Part shown: positions 43,548-53,265 of the stretch, piece by piece
Layout of the letters: each line of letters begins with the position of its first letter
Numbering within the stretch: the stretch's first letter is position 1
NCBI GenBank assembly: GCA_946406195.1
Contig: CAMJJT010000011.1
Span: 1 to 57,973, forward strand
Origin: an uncultured Bacteroidales bacterium
GTDB lineage: Bacteria; Bacteroidota; Bacteroidia; Bacteroidales; Paludibacteraceae
DNA: 57,973 nucleotides
Direction of reading: 5' to 3'
Made by a program: the position numbers and the translations under genes
Notes under the pieces: model-generated
Databases searched by the model: none
Told to the model about the DNA's origin: nothing
Seen by the model: the letters and a program-made list of their open reading frames with translations, nothing else

Positions 43548-44540
43548 TTAGTCGTTGATGTTATAATAGTTCATGAAGTTCTTCTTGGAGAAGCCGGAAA
43601 CGGACTCGGGCGGTAAGCCGAGACGGTGGAGTTCATCGAACATCGTTTCGGGTTTGGAGCAGAGGAAGACGCGGTTGTCGTGCTTCATCTGCTGGAGATA
43701 CCGACACACTTCGGGTAGCGGAAGATGGGTGACAAGGTTGACCACTTCGCGGTGGATCTGAATTCGTTCAGTTTCGTCGGTGACGGAGGGATGGATGAAG
43801 CGGAAGAGGGGTATCTCCGCGCTGTCACGCGGAGCAGCAGACAAAGGATCATGCTCCGGTCTGACGCCCGGAGCACCTGACAAAGGAGCACCACCGTAGT
43901 AGTTATTGTTGGTGGTATTGTTGGTGGTTGTGGCGAAGGTACAATCTTTGTACACAGGGCCGTTGATTTGGGTTGCGATTGTGGGTTGCATAGTGGATAT
44001 CTGTTTTTTATAGTTCGCTATTTGTTGTTCGAGCAGGCTGTTGCGGGAACGGAGTTCTTGGTTTTCGAGTACGACGAGAGGTGCAGGTGGTGGAGCACCG
44101 AAGGACGAGACTGCCAGTTCGATGCCTTGGTGACAGGCTGCACCGGTGAGGGATTCGTAGAGATCGAAACCGGGTCCGGTAAGAAGTCCTTCGAGTTGGG
44201 TTGAGAGTTCACGGATAGAGTCCGGCAGTTCTTCGATGCAGCTGAAGATGGTGCAGAGGGTAGCGATAACGCAGGATACGGATAGTTTGTCACCGTTGTA
44301 ACGGTTGCGGAGGCGGTTGTAGTATTGCTCTACCCCATCAAGGTCGTATGGGTTGAGGATGATCTGTTCTGCGAGAAGGTCTGCTTGTTCAAGGCAGTTC
44401 ATCAAATCGAACTCGACCGAGCGGTAGTTCCGGTACTTTTTAGAGTACAGGTCGAAACATAACGCACAGACGGGGTTACGCTGAAAAAGCGCAACCCGCC
44501 GACGCATTTGCGCAGGATATAGGTCGTGTTCGTCCATCAT
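43548..44540 (-). CDS. Hypothetical 330-residue protein with coiled coil
   Basis: The N-terminus is MMDEHDLYPAQMRRRVALFQRNPVCALCFDLY, rich in Cys and charged residues. A helical domain follows, then a coiled coil (VVLENQELRSRNSLLEQQIANYKKQI), a linker with Thr/Asn runs (CTFATTTNNTTNNNYYGG) and a C-terminal helical domain ending NFMNYYNIND. No enzyme motif. It is a single-gene unit: palindrome promoter upstream, own terminator downstream. Not recognised. A regulator or structural protein of the island is possible. Confidence 0.55.
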   Translation of the reverse strand: MMDEHDLYPAQMRRRVALFQRNPVCALCFDLYSKKYRNYRSVEFDLMNCLEQADLLAEQIILNPYDLDGVEQYYNRLRNRYNGDKLSVSCVIATLCTIFSCIEELPDSIRELSTQLEGLLTGPGFDLYESLTGAACHQGIELAVSSFGAPPPAPLVVLENQELRSRNSLLEQQIANYKKQISTMQPTIATQINGPVYKDCTFATTTNNTTNNNYYGGAPLSGAPGVRPEHDPLSAAPRDSAEIPLFRFIHPSVTDETERIQIHREVVNLVTHLPLPEVCRYLQQMKHDNRVFLCSKPETMFDELHRLGLPPESVSGFSKKNFMNYYNIND

Positions 44541-44615
44541 TCTATTTCCATGTTATGTTACATCTTTTTGTTCATTTTGTTCCCGCTTAGACTAATGTGT
44601 TCTTTAAATTTGCTG

Positions 44616-44657
44616 CAAAGATACAGCAACAGACTCCCAAGTTACGGGAGTCTGTTG
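44616..44657 (-). promoter_or_regulatory. Palindrome promoter, copy 1
   Basis: The -7 box TATCTTTG (44616-44623) lies 9 nt downstream of the palindrome ACTCCCAAGTTACGGGAGT (44633-44651). In this copy the arms extend to 12 bp (44627-44657). No TTG sits at the -33 position. T-runs lie upstream on the minus strand. It drives the 330-residue gene. Confidence 0.75.
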
Positions 44658-44686
44658 AAAAAAATTGCAAAAAAATGCAGATTTTG

Positions 44687-45592
44687 CTATTTTTTATAGA
44701 TTTTCATGAGTTCCTCGGCTTCTTCGGCGAATTTGTCTCGGAGAGATTGGGGTGCGAGGACTTCGAGTCTGGAGCCGTAGGTGCGAAGCTGCTGGATGAA
44801 GTCGAAGGTTGGTGCGAGATACCATTCGAAGATAAGGGGTTCCGGTTCCTTCTGTGATGTGTGAAGCGGAAGCGAACGGAGATACTTGGCGTCTAGTTCT
44901 TCTTTCAGGCGAACGCGGATGATTTCGGCTTTGAGGTCCTTGCCGCAGAAGGCGCCGTAGGACGGTGCGAAAAACTCAGCCGGGGCGAAGTTCTTGGGTC
45001 GCGTGAAAGTGCGGTCGAGCAGTTCGAGGCTCTTGACACGGTCGAGCGAGTACATCTTGGGGCTTCTCTTGTCGAGTGTGCCATCCAGTTCGTGACAGAT
45101 ACCAAGGACGTACCAGCGTTGCTTGAAGACCTTAAGGCACAGCGGCGAGAGGTAGAAGGTGTGAGGATCTTCGGAATCGAAGCGCTGGTGGGTACAGAGG
45201 AGCACGCGACTTTCGCTGATAGCCGCAACAATGGTGGTGAGGTACTGGGTGCCCGACGGGATGAATTCGTAGATGATGTTCTCACGCATTTCGCGGCTTG
45301 TTTTGAGAGATTGACTCAGGGCGAATTGCGAGAGGATCCACTGTTTGGTTTGGCTGCCGAGGTCGGTTTCTTCGATGTAGTAATAGCCTTTATCGCATTT
45401 GATTTCGATATCGAAGACTTTTTCGATCTCGTTACGCATGTTGAAGAAGGTCGTGCTGGGAATGCGCGAGGCGTGGTCTTCGTTGAGACGCGAGTTAGAC
45501 CACTTGCGATCGATCTGCTCTTTGTTGATCTTGCGATTGGCGCGGATTGTGTCCACGAGCCAGATGTATTTTTTGTATTGCGATACGGACAT
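44687..45592 (-). CDS. WYL-domain transcriptional regulator
   Basis: 301 residues. An N-terminal winged helix (WLVDTIRANRKINKEQIDRKW), a WYL domain (LLCTHQRFDSEDPHTFYLSPLCLKVFKQRWYVLGIC) and a C-terminal WCX-like part (KAEIIRVRLKEELDAKYLR). WYL proteins are repressors or activators found next to many phage-defence operons (BrxR, CapW and relatives), where they bind inverted repeats at the defence promoter. Here it is the last of five genes, 2 nt after the Hsp70-like gene. The likely site is the 22-bp palindrome at 53289-53310. Confidence 0.85.
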   Translation of the reverse strand: MSVSQYKKYIWLVDTIRANRKINKEQIDRKWSNSRLNEDHASRIPSTTFFNMRNEIEKVFDIEIKCDKGYYYIEETDLGSQTKQWILSQFALSQSLKTSREMRENIIYEFIPSGTQYLTTIVAAISESRVLLCTHQRFDSEDPHTFYLSPLCLKVFKQRWYVLGICHELDGTLDKRSPKMYSLDRVKSLELLDRTFTRPKNFAPAEFFAPSYGAFCGKDLKAEIIRVRLKEELDAKYLRSLPLHTSQKEPEPLIFEWYLAPTFDFIQQLRTYGSRLEVLAPQSLRDKFAEEAEELMKIYKK

Positions 45593-45594
45593 GG

Positions 45595-47616
45595 TTATTT
45601 TTTGTTAAATTTATCCATTAAAGCAGCTAAGCCTGCTTGATACTCTTTTTCTTCTTTCTCCTGCTGTTTCTCAGCTTTAGTTTTTTGAGGAGCAACCGGA
45701 GTCGGAGCAGGGTTCGCTTTTTTAGGCTCCTTGAAATAGCGCTGCCCATTTCCTTGACATTTTACACACTTTGACCAAGGCATCGGTATAACAAACCCAT
45801 CTTTCGTTTGAATCTCCAATGTCTGATTGTTTTTGTTCACGTTAAGCACTATTCCACCACCCTTTTCATCGAGGAATTTTACTTTATCACCTATAGCAAA
45901 TTCTATTGGTTGGGGAGTGGAGATGTGTATTCTCTGTCGAGGCTTCTTTGGTTCAGTTTGTTCTATGTGACCATTGCTTTGCTTTACAAAGAAACTGCGT
46001 ATTTCCTCGTCCTGCTTACGCTGCTCTTCGTATAGTTTGCATTCTTCATTCAACTCAGCACACATCTGAATAAAAGATGCTCTAACTCGTTCATCCAGGA
46101 TGTGTGCAGCATATAAATCGCGTAAGTTATCTGAGATGGAGATATGGTGTTCGTAATTCAGCATCAGATATTCATCCACATCCTCTTGCGTATGCTCCAA
46201 TTTATGCGGTTGTGATTGGGAAGGAGTGTTGACTTTGTGAGCCAAATAATCCTCAATGTTAATCTCTGAACTACGCACACGTTGGATGTTGTCCGATTTT
46301 TCTATAGTCCGTGTGCCTTGTGTCCCAGTTACGACATGGAATAACTTCCACTCAACAGGTTTAGGAGAAGCAACTATATCGCAGCCAGTCGTATCCACCG
46401 TACCATCTCGCAGATTGATTCTCGGTTGTGGATTTGGATTAACGGTTGCTCCTTGTAGTCCTTCAAATATTGTATCAAACGGAGTTATTGCGATCTCATC
46501 GTTTGTGGCTCCAGAGGATATGCTTAGTCCATAAGCAGTATTGAGGATCGGGCACAAACCGGTCTTCTCAAAATCAGGGAAGCATGTGATATTCCATGTA
46601 GCAACAGATACTTGATGAACATCGGTAAAATTAGAATATTGTTGCAAGAGAGAATGGAAGGTACTACCACCACCCGTGAATATGATGGGTCGGTTTCTAA
46701 GAGCAAAATCTAACCTCTCTTTAGGTAAACTACATGCTTTCTTAAACTCATCGTAAATATCTGAGATGAGGTTTTGAATCCTTCCGGCAACAGTGTCCGA
46801 ATACTGCGACTTGCGTGACTGATTTAAGTCAGACTCTTGGATTGTAGCAGGGTCTATGCTATGACTGGTATCACCATCTACCCCACTTAAGTAGTTTAGA
46901 CCCTTGGCAATCGAGATGAAACGGTATATCTGTGCATTACCTTTTTCAATAGTGAAGAATGACATATCGGTTGTACCACCACCGATGTCCACCATGAGAC
47001 TCATTCCCAATGGAATTTTTCTTCTTGCAGTCAGAGGACGTAAGCAGGCATACGCTTCCGGAAAGACAAGGATGCTATAACTATCTTTTAGTTGCTTGGA
47101 GCAAGGTACAATTTCTGTTTTCTGGAATAACTCTTCAACGGTGCATTTTAGGAATGCATTTAGATCATTCTTGAAAACATCTTCCACCAATCGAATCGCG
47201 CTCAGCATTACCGTTACGGCGCGCACTTTATTTTTGTCAAGGCTCGCGGTATCAGTAGGTACACCCATGTTGGTGGCAAACTCCACTCCATATTCTGATT
47301 CAATATGGAAGAGAATATAGGCGATATACCAGATAGAGAAATAATCAGCTCGGATAGGATTATCCCATGTGAAATCACCGGTGCAGTACGTGGCTTGTTT
47401 GAAATAGCGAACAATCTTACCCGGTTGATTGTCAATGAACCCATACGACAAGGTGTCGTTTGCGTTGATACGCACGACGGAAGGCAGCAGGTAACTCACA
47501 TTACCTTTCTTGTCGGCAAAGGGAAAGAAATGGTAACTGGTACCAGTACTATCTTTCTCTTCAACACATATCTTCGTTTGGTGTGTACCAAAGTCAAATC
47601 CGATTGTTCTTTCCAT
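45595..47616 (-). CDS. Hsp70-like ATPase with C-terminal SH3-type domain
   Basis: 673 residues. The actin/Hsp70 fold ATPase motifs are GFDFGTHQT (6-14), VDIGGGTTD (209-217) and TGGGST (314-319). No canonical peptide-binding domain follows. A helical linker comes next, then IGDKVKFLDEKGGGIVLNV (575-593) and GFVIPMPWSK, a small beta domain like that of DUF2027 proteins, and a Lys/Glu-rich tail. It starts 3 nt after the helicase gene, so the two proteins are made together. It is not a housekeeping DnaK: no co-chaperone is nearby and the C-terminus differs. Confidence 0.82.
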   Translation of the reverse strand: MERTIGFDFGTHQTKICVEEKDSTGTSYHFFPFADKKGNVSYLLPSVVRINANDTLSYGFIDNQPGKIVRYFKQATYCTGDFTWDNPIRADYFSIWYIAYILFHIESEYGVEFATNMGVPTDTASLDKNKVRAVTVMLSAIRLVEDVFKNDLNAFLKCTVEELFQKTEIVPCSKQLKDSYSILVFPEAYACLRPLTARRKIPLGMSLMVDIGGGTTDMSFFTIEKGNAQIYRFISIAKGLNYLSGVDGDTSHSIDPATIQESDLNQSRKSQYSDTVAGRIQNLISDIYDEFKKACSLPKERLDFALRNRPIIFTGGGSTFHSLLQQYSNFTDVHQVSVATWNITCFPDFEKTGLCPILNTAYGLSISSGATNDEIAITPFDTIFEGLQGATVNPNPQPRINLRDGTVDTTGCDIVASPKPVEWKLFHVVTGTQGTRTIEKSDNIQRVRSSEINIEDYLAHKVNTPSQSQPHKLEHTQEDVDEYLMLNYEHHISISDNLRDLYAAHILDERVRASFIQMCAELNEECKLYEEQRKQDEEIRSFFVKQSNGHIEQTEPKKPRQRIHISTPQPIEFAIGDKVKFLDEKGGGIVLNVNKNNQTLEIQTKDGFVIPMPWSKCVKCQGNGQRYFKEPKKANPAPTPVAPQKTKAEKQQEKEEKEYQAGLAALMDKFNKK

Positions 47617-47619
47617 AGA

Positions 47620-50600
47620 TTAGCAGATTCTGATGTAGTTTAACGCTACTAAGGTTTCCTTAATTTCCAATTCCGGGTCTTCGTTGATAATCGCTTCGCG
47701 CTTCGCCTTTTCATCGTCCAAACGAGTCAACGTACCTTTCAAACCGGCAATAGATCGGTTATAACTCTTGCGTGTCTCAGCATTGATTTCGTTGTCGTCA
47801 AGATAGAGAAGAATACTCTCATACTCTTCAATCTTCTTCTGCGTTGCGGACGTTCTGGATCTGTGCCATTCTTGCAATTGCGCCAAATCACGCATTCGAT
47901 CATTCAGTATTTGAACTTCCAGTTCTTCGCGCATGGTGGCTTTTTTCTCATCGATACTCTCTTTGAGATCAAACCGCATGTCCCTTAGAACTTTATCATC
48001 CACATTGTTGCATTCGAAATAGTTTTGCAAACCTTTGGTTTGCGAGAGACTCAACAGGTTATTGCTTGTTCCCTCTTCGACTATGCTATCATTGGCAATA
48101 TCGAAAGCTATCGGATGAAGGGTCTCGTTAACCACCGGTATTCCTTGCACTTTTCGAACCGTACTTAGTTGATACAACGCAAGGAAGAATGATTGACCAG
48201 CGGACAGTTGCTCACCGGCAGGTAGTGCATACTTAAAGGTGCAAGCGTTCTTTTCGGCATATTGTGCATAGTACTTAAGACAAATCTGAATAAGAGGATG
48301 ATACAGATTTACGTATATCAACGATTTGTCTTGAAATGCCTTTTCCTGATGGAAAGTGAGTTGGAAGGAATTCTTTCCGTCTATCTGTCGGAGAAAAGCA
48401 CGATAGGCAATCTCCATCTCATCTCCGTCCAAACGATATCCCGCCATGAAATTAGTGAGGGCTTTTTCGTCTGAGGGTGATATTCTAAACTCATAGATAT
48501 AGTCACCGAGATCCACCAGTTGGCATGTCGTCAGTTTCTTCTGAAGAACCATGTAGATGTAATTATACAACTCGGCCTCAGTGACATACGCATTTTGACG
48601 AAGCAAGCGTTGGATCTCATCTTTGAAGTAGGCATCATTAGTAAGGGCACTTGACAGGCCTTCTTCCAAGTTGCGCAAATCAGCTAAGTTGTTTTCAATG
48701 GCTTGCTCAACCTGTTGAATCTTTTTCTCTCTTTGAGCAGGAGTGAGTTTGTTGTAATACAACTCCTTCTCCAAATCCTCATAGAGTTGCTGAACGGACC
48801 TACCCTCACGCCCCTCTTCTTCAATCTTTGCATCAAGGATCGCTTCCATGCCACCGACCGTACTACGGAAGATACCGATACGATCCAACAGACGCGTATA
48901 AATGTCTTCTTGGATGGAGCCTGCTACAACAAAATTGTAGATATGCACGATTGGGGATTGTTGACCAAAACGGTCGATACGACCGATACGTTGTTCAACC
49001 ACCATCGGGTTCCATGGAAGGTCATAGTTCACCATGGAGTTGCAGAACTGCATATCGAGACCTTCGCTACCCACTTCTGAAGAAAGCAGTATCTGGATGT
49101 TGTCATTGTGCTCAAACTCCGCCAATACCGTTTCTCTGTTCTGGATGCCACCATGAATCATGGCACAGGTATAGCCGAGTTTACCTAAGCGGATTCGGAG
49201 ATAATTGAGGGTCTTGCGGAACAGGGCAAAGATGATTAATTTCTTACGTCCATCGGCGAACACCTCTTTGATGATCTTATCCAGATAATCAATCTTTGCA
49301 TCGGGGAAGTCAGCATAAGCATCAAAGCCGTTTTCCAAATCGTTTTCATCATTCAGATATGCATATACACTACTAGCGATTTGCCGCTTCTTCTGAACTA
49401 AGCCAAGCTTTGCACCCCATGGCAAAACCTCTTGGCCATACCAGTTGGTGTAAGAGTTGTCGTCCACATACTCTTCAATAACGTTGTTATATTCCTCTTG
49501 TTCGTCGTCCGTTAGTTTGACGATACAAGGATAAGGATGTCGAACTGCTTGAGACAGATCAGCAATCACTTGGACTTTGCGCGTACGTGAGAAGATGTTA
49601 TTCATCACACTCATGGACGAGATTTGCTGCTGGAGTTGTGCACGCAAAGCGTGAGTATCTTCACCATTTAACAAACTATCCATGATACGTTGATATATGG
49701 GATATTCACTAAATCGCTGTTGTACAGTCTTTATCTCGCTTGATAAAACGACCTGCTCATCAGCATCCCAATAACGGGTAGTAATAATACTCTCTGACAG
49801 TTGTTTTGCGATTTTGGGAAGAGCAACACCACTATTGACATCGGACAAAGCTTTTACGAAGGGCTTGTTTTCCTCTAGTAAGTTATCGAAGATTTGATAG
49901 TTGTAGTACTTGGCGTTATCCAGTAAGTGCAGCAGATTATACAAGTTCTCCGTGCTGATCATCACCGGGGTTGCCGTCAAGAACAAGGCAGCATCCGTGC
50001 AGTCCATCAGACGCTCTGCACCACGATAGGTCTGAGTGTCGGAGTTACGCATTTTATGCGCCTCATCACAGACCGTAAGACTGAGACGATACCCCTTTTC
50101 AACCAAAGTATCAATCAGTTCATTCACTCGACGAGGTTTATCGCCATCTTGCACACCAGCAACATTTCGGAGTTGTATCTTTTCGTAGTTAATGATAGCC
50201 CTAATGGCACCATTCCGATTTTCGAAATCTTGGATTAAGCGGTTTCGGTCCTCATAAATATCGAAGATCAAGCCGAACTTATCTTTGAGTTCAGTTTGCC
50301 ACTTAGCTTGGAGCGATAACGGACAAATGATAAGAACGTTCTTAAGTTGGTTTCTTGCTTTCAACTCAAGCATAATATGTCCGGCTTCGATGGTTTTACC
50401 AAGACCGACTTCATCTGCAACCAATAGTCGTCGATTGACGGAGTTGAGGAACTTCAGAAGCGGTTTGAATTGGTATGCCCGGAAGAGGGTACGTGCAGCC
50501 TTCAAAGAAGAAACGGTGCTATTGTTAGAGTTCTGAATCTTGAAGGTCGTATTGCGTTCCGCGAAATCGTTGTAGGAATCGTAAATACTCTGCCCTACGC

Positions 50601-50787
50601 GGTCAAAGGGATTTGAGATGTCGAAATCGGGACGAAGATCAGACTCCATCTCATCGTTAGCCCTACCGTCATCCCAAAGGACACGATATAACTGACGGCC
50701 ACGACGAGGTGGCATTACCTCGATAATTCGACCATGAGTGCCGTTAATGGCATGGATTACAGTGTCATTGATCGCGAATTGTGGCAT
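47620..50787 (-). CDS. SNF2-family helicase/translocase
   Basis: 1055 residues. The N-terminal beta-rich module is KGTHGRIIEV-like (residues 1-50). Walker A is DEVGLGKTIEAG (125-136), the DEAH box VCDEAHKMRN (239-248) and motif III LFLTATPV. The second helicase half carries IIFALFRKTLNYL, IHGGIQNRETV, SSEVGSEGLDMQF and VVEQRIGRIDRFGQ, the RapA/DrmD type. A long helical C-terminus follows. SNF2 proteins of this type translocate on double-stranded DNA and occur in class 1 DISARM as DrmD. The other DISARM genes are absent here. The gene lies 78 nt after the restriction enzyme gene. Confidence 0.87.
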   Translation of the reverse strand: MPQFAINDTVIHAINGTHGRIIEVMPPRRGRQLYRVLWDDGRANDEMESDLRPDFDISNPFDRVGQSIYDSYNDFAERNTTFKIQNSNNSTVSSLKAARTLFRAYQFKPLLKFLNSVNRRLLVADEVGLGKTIEAGHIMLELKARNQLKNVLIICPLSLQAKWQTELKDKFGLIFDIYEDRNRLIQDFENRNGAIRAIINYEKIQLRNVAGVQDGDKPRRVNELIDTLVEKGYRLSLTVCDEAHKMRNSDTQTYRGAERLMDCTDAALFLTATPVMISTENLYNLLHLLDNAKYYNYQIFDNLLEENKPFVKALSDVNSGVALPKIAKQLSESIITTRYWDADEQVVLSSEIKTVQQRFSEYPIYQRIMDSLLNGEDTHALRAQLQQQISSMSVMNNIFSRTRKVQVIADLSQAVRHPYPCIVKLTDDEQEEYNNVIEEYVDDNSYTNWYGQEVLPWGAKLGLVQKKRQIASSVYAYLNDENDLENGFDAYADFPDAKIDYLDKIIKEVFADGRKKLIIFALFRKTLNYLRIRLGKLGYTCAMIHGGIQNRETVLAEFEHNDNIQILLSSEVGSEGLDMQFCNSMVNYDLPWNPMVVEQRIGRIDRFGQQSPIVHIYNFVVAGSIQEDIYTRLLDRIGIFRSTVGGMEAILDAKIEEEGREGRSVQQLYEDLEKELYYNKLTPAQREKKIQQVEQAIENNLADLRNLEEGLSSALTNDAYFKDEIQRLLRQNAYVTEAELYNYIYMVLQKKLTTCQLVDLGDYIYEFRISPSDEKALTNFMAGYRLDGDEMEIAYRAFLRQIDGKNSFQLTFHQEKAFQDKSLIYVNLYHPLIQICLKYYAQYAEKNACTFKYALPAGEQLSAGQSFFLALYQLSTVRKVQGIPVVNETLHPIAFDIANDSIVEEGTSNNLLSLSQTKGLQNYFECNNVDDKVLRDMRFDLKESIDEKKATMREELEVQILNDRMRDLAQLQEWHRSRTSATQKKIEEYESILLYLDDNEINAETRKSYNRSIAGLKGTLTRLDDEKAKREAIINEDPELEIKETLVALNYIRIC

Positions 50788-50865
50788 AGATTATTTAAGG
50801 TTTATTAGAACAGATTGCTCGTTGACCTTTATAAGATAAAACTATTATTGCAAAGTTATGCAATT

Positions 50866-51792
50866 CTATCTTGGACCAAGGAACTTATCTCCATTCAGGT
50901 GAATCATGTGGTCTGGCATATCTGCAATCCACACTTCCGTTTCCCAAGCAAGTTCTTTGGAGAAACGTTTGTAAGTATCGAAATCGAGGAAAGCGGTCAC
51001 GAAGATCTTTCCTGCTTTGACATCCTTGGTCATGTCTTGAATCTCCATGATTCGTGCTGGGGACATCGGTCCGACGGAAGTCACAGCTTCGACAAAATAG
51101 AGCCAATTCTTATCTTCACGGTACAGAACCACGTCCGGCATCTTGTCGTGAAGAGTGATGGCAAAGCCGAGTTCGCTGAGTTTGTCCACTTCCTTAACCA
51201 AATCTTTCTCGGTTGTATCTCCGAGATACAGGCATTGTGAGTGAGGTGCAAAGCGTGGAGCAAACTCTTCAACGATTGCTTTCTGCAATTCATTGTGCTT
51301 TCCGGCACTCAAAGAAAGTGCAATACCGTTGATTTGTACCGGCATTTTCTGCATTTTCTTTTTGGAAGCGTACAAAGCGGTCAAACTCTGGTGCTTCTTG
51401 CAAAACTCTTGCAGAGCTTGGCTCTTGGCTACGTTTCGTGGGTTGATGTCCTTCACCACCGCCAAGAACTCATCGGTAAGACGATAGCGATAGTTGGGGC
51501 TATTAGTTGCCATGCCGTTATCCTCTATGATAGCTGCCGTGCGGAAGTGGTGCATGGCTTGCTTACGGAAAGTCTCACGGGAGTTCTCTGCATATGTAGT
51601 ACCATAGTTGGCGTTTGAAAATGCAATTACATCGTGAATACGAATCCACTCTGCTTGTGCTTTCTTCCACGGAGTTTTCGGCTTGAGATTAGCCATACTC
51701 AAAATGGTCAATGCACAAAGGTCGGCTTGCTGTGCTTTAGGCATACCTATTGCAGCCAACACTAATTTGATGACAGAAACTTTTATATCCAT
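50866..51792 (-). CDS. Type II restriction endonuclease, BsuBI/PstI family
   Basis: 308 residues. The C-terminal half is the PstI/BsuBI domain: AGKHNELQKAIVEEFAPRFAP, YLGDTTEKDL, MPDVVLYREDKNWLYFVEAVTSVGPM (catalytic PD...E motif) and the end WETEVWIADMPDHMIHLNG. PstI and BsuBI cut CTGCAG, so the same target is likely. The N-terminal half is the helical domain of this family. Its ATG overlaps the methyltransferase stop by 10 nt, so methylase is made first, as usual for such pairs. Confidence 0.92.
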   Translation of the reverse strand: MDIKVSVIKLVLAAIGMPKAQQADLCALTILSMANLKPKTPWKKAQAEWIRIHDVIAFSNANYGTTYAENSRETFRKQAMHHFRTAAIIEDNGMATNSPNYRYRLTDEFLAVVKDINPRNVAKSQALQEFCKKHQSLTALYASKKKMQKMPVQINGIALSLSAGKHNELQKAIVEEFAPRFAPHSQCLYLGDTTEKDLVKEVDKLSELGFAITLHDKMPDVVLYREDKNWLYFVEAVTSVGPMSPARIMEIQDMTKDVKAGKIFVTAFLDFDTYKRFSKELAWETEVWIADMPDHMIHLNGDKFLGPR

Positions 51793-53246
51793 TTTTCTAC
51801 AATTTGATCGCAGTAAGCGGTAGTAAGCGGTTTGCCGGACAACTCTGCGCCTATCTTACTGATAGTGCTTGCGGGCGGAATTGGCATGGCGTTTACCTCG
51901 GTAGAGTTGACCTGAGTAGAACCGTTCAGAATGCGGTAGTACTGGTCATATAAGGTTGAGTTCAGCAACGCATAGACACCATACAACATATCTAAAGACT
52001 TACACTCAATGAAGTTGATTTTGTTCTGCGTGCTGATATACTTGTATTTGGGATAACGGCTGGAGAGATACACACCACATTGCAAGCGGCGCGGTTCTTC
52101 TTTTGACGTAAAGCGTTTGACAAAGATATAGTTGGAGTTGGATTGCAAGAGCCCAGCACGATCTGTGTGAATGTATTCACCCGACTTGCCAACAGGCCAT
52201 ACCACTTGACCATCTTTGCTAATGTGCGACGAATAGAAGAGCGGATAAGTCTCTATTTCTGGTTCTTCTTCGTCTTTGAGTACTTCACGTTCGCGAAAAT
52301 CCACCACAAGACCTGTGTGCATTGGAACTTGCAGCGTTTTGAGCGTGTCTGACAGACTATTCACACGAGCCAACACACCAGCTTCCTCGTTATTGGTCGG
52401 CAGGAAGACATAATGATTTTGTGCGACCACAGTACTATACGGAACTTGGAAATGTGTCAAGTCGCTAAAGTCAGCGGTGGAACTTGAAGATATATCTATC
52501 GTTTCCGGTTGCTTGGTGGTCTTCTTGATTTTGATGATCATTGTTTCCTGCAACACGGATTCTTCACTGAAGACTTTATCACGACTCACAAACAAATGCA
52601 CGGCTTGAATGGTCGCATGTTTGAATAGGTACTCACGGAACCGTTCAAAGTATGCGCCGGAAGTCCACGAACGCGGTACGATGTACACTAACTCGCCATC
52701 CTCGTTGAGGTTGTTTATAGCCATCGCCCAAAAGAGGAAATAGAGGTTTGGTGCACCATAGCAAACTTGCGGCATGTGCAATGCTTCGGGAGCGTCTTTC
52801 GGAATTTTAAGGTACGGCGGATTGCCAATGATATAGTCGTAGCGATATTCACGCAAGTCAAACAGATTGACATTATCGGCAAATGGCTGCGTTGTGATGT
52901 AGTTCTCCGTCAGCACGCGATAAGTTAGGTTCGCATGTTGGTGCATGTATTCCAGATTGTCAATAAGAATCGGAACGACATGCGTATCTGTCTCGTAACA
53001 AACTATGTGGATTTTTCCCTCATATCCACGTTGCATCAACGACCATACTGCGGCAGCTGATAAGATACCTGTACCCGCACCGGCATCAAGCAATTTTATT
53101 TCCGGTTTGGAGAGATCGAAGTGGAACATCTGCGCCATATATTCAGCAGTTCTGTCAGAAGTGAAGAACTGTCCGTATCGCTTTCGGTCCTCTTTAGGAG
53201 CCTTCGCGATGAAATCTTTTGTGCGTTGTAATATGGCTTGTAGCAT
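51783..53246 (-). CDS. N6-adenine DNA methyltransferase (PstI/BsuBI-type partner)
   Basis: 487 residues. The AdoMet site is LLDAGAGTGILSAA (D54-A65) and the catalytic motif IIGNPPY (N142-Y145), of the Eco57I/M.PstI type. A long C-terminal target-recognition region follows (FVKRFTSKEEPRRLQ, NPTLYDQYYRILNGSTQVN-like end). It should methylate the adenine in CTGCAG and protect the host. It is the first gene of the operon, with a very short leader behind the promoter at 53266. Confidence 0.9.
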   Translation of the reverse strand: MLQAILQRTKDFIAKAPKEDRKRYGQFFTSDRTAEYMAQMFHFDLSKPEIKLLDAGAGTGILSAAAVWSLMQRGYEGKIHIVCYETDTHVVPILIDNLEYMHQHANLTYRVLTENYITTQPFADNVNLFDLREYRYDYIIGNPPYLKIPKDAPEALHMPQVCYGAPNLYFLFWAMAINNLNEDGELVYIVPRSWTSGAYFERFREYLFKHATIQAVHLFVSRDKVFSEESVLQETMIIKIKKTTKQPETIDISSSSTADFSDLTHFQVPYSTVVAQNHYVFLPTNNEEAGVLARVNSLSDTLKTLQVPMHTGLVVDFREREVLKDEEEPEIETYPLFYSSHISKDGQVVWPVGKSGEYIHTDRAGLLQSNSNYIFVKRFTSKEEPRRLQCGVYLSSRYPKYKYISTQNKINFIECKSLDMLYGVYALLNSTLYDQYYRILNGSTQVNSTEVNAMPIPPASTISKIGAELSGKPLTTAYCDQIVEKWI

Positions 53247-53265
53247 ACTATTCTAATTTCGGGTG

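Noticed and set aside
44687..53246. DISARM system
   Set aside because: The SNF2 helicase resembles DrmD, but drmA, drmB and drmC are absent and the methylase pairs with a PstI-type nuclease.
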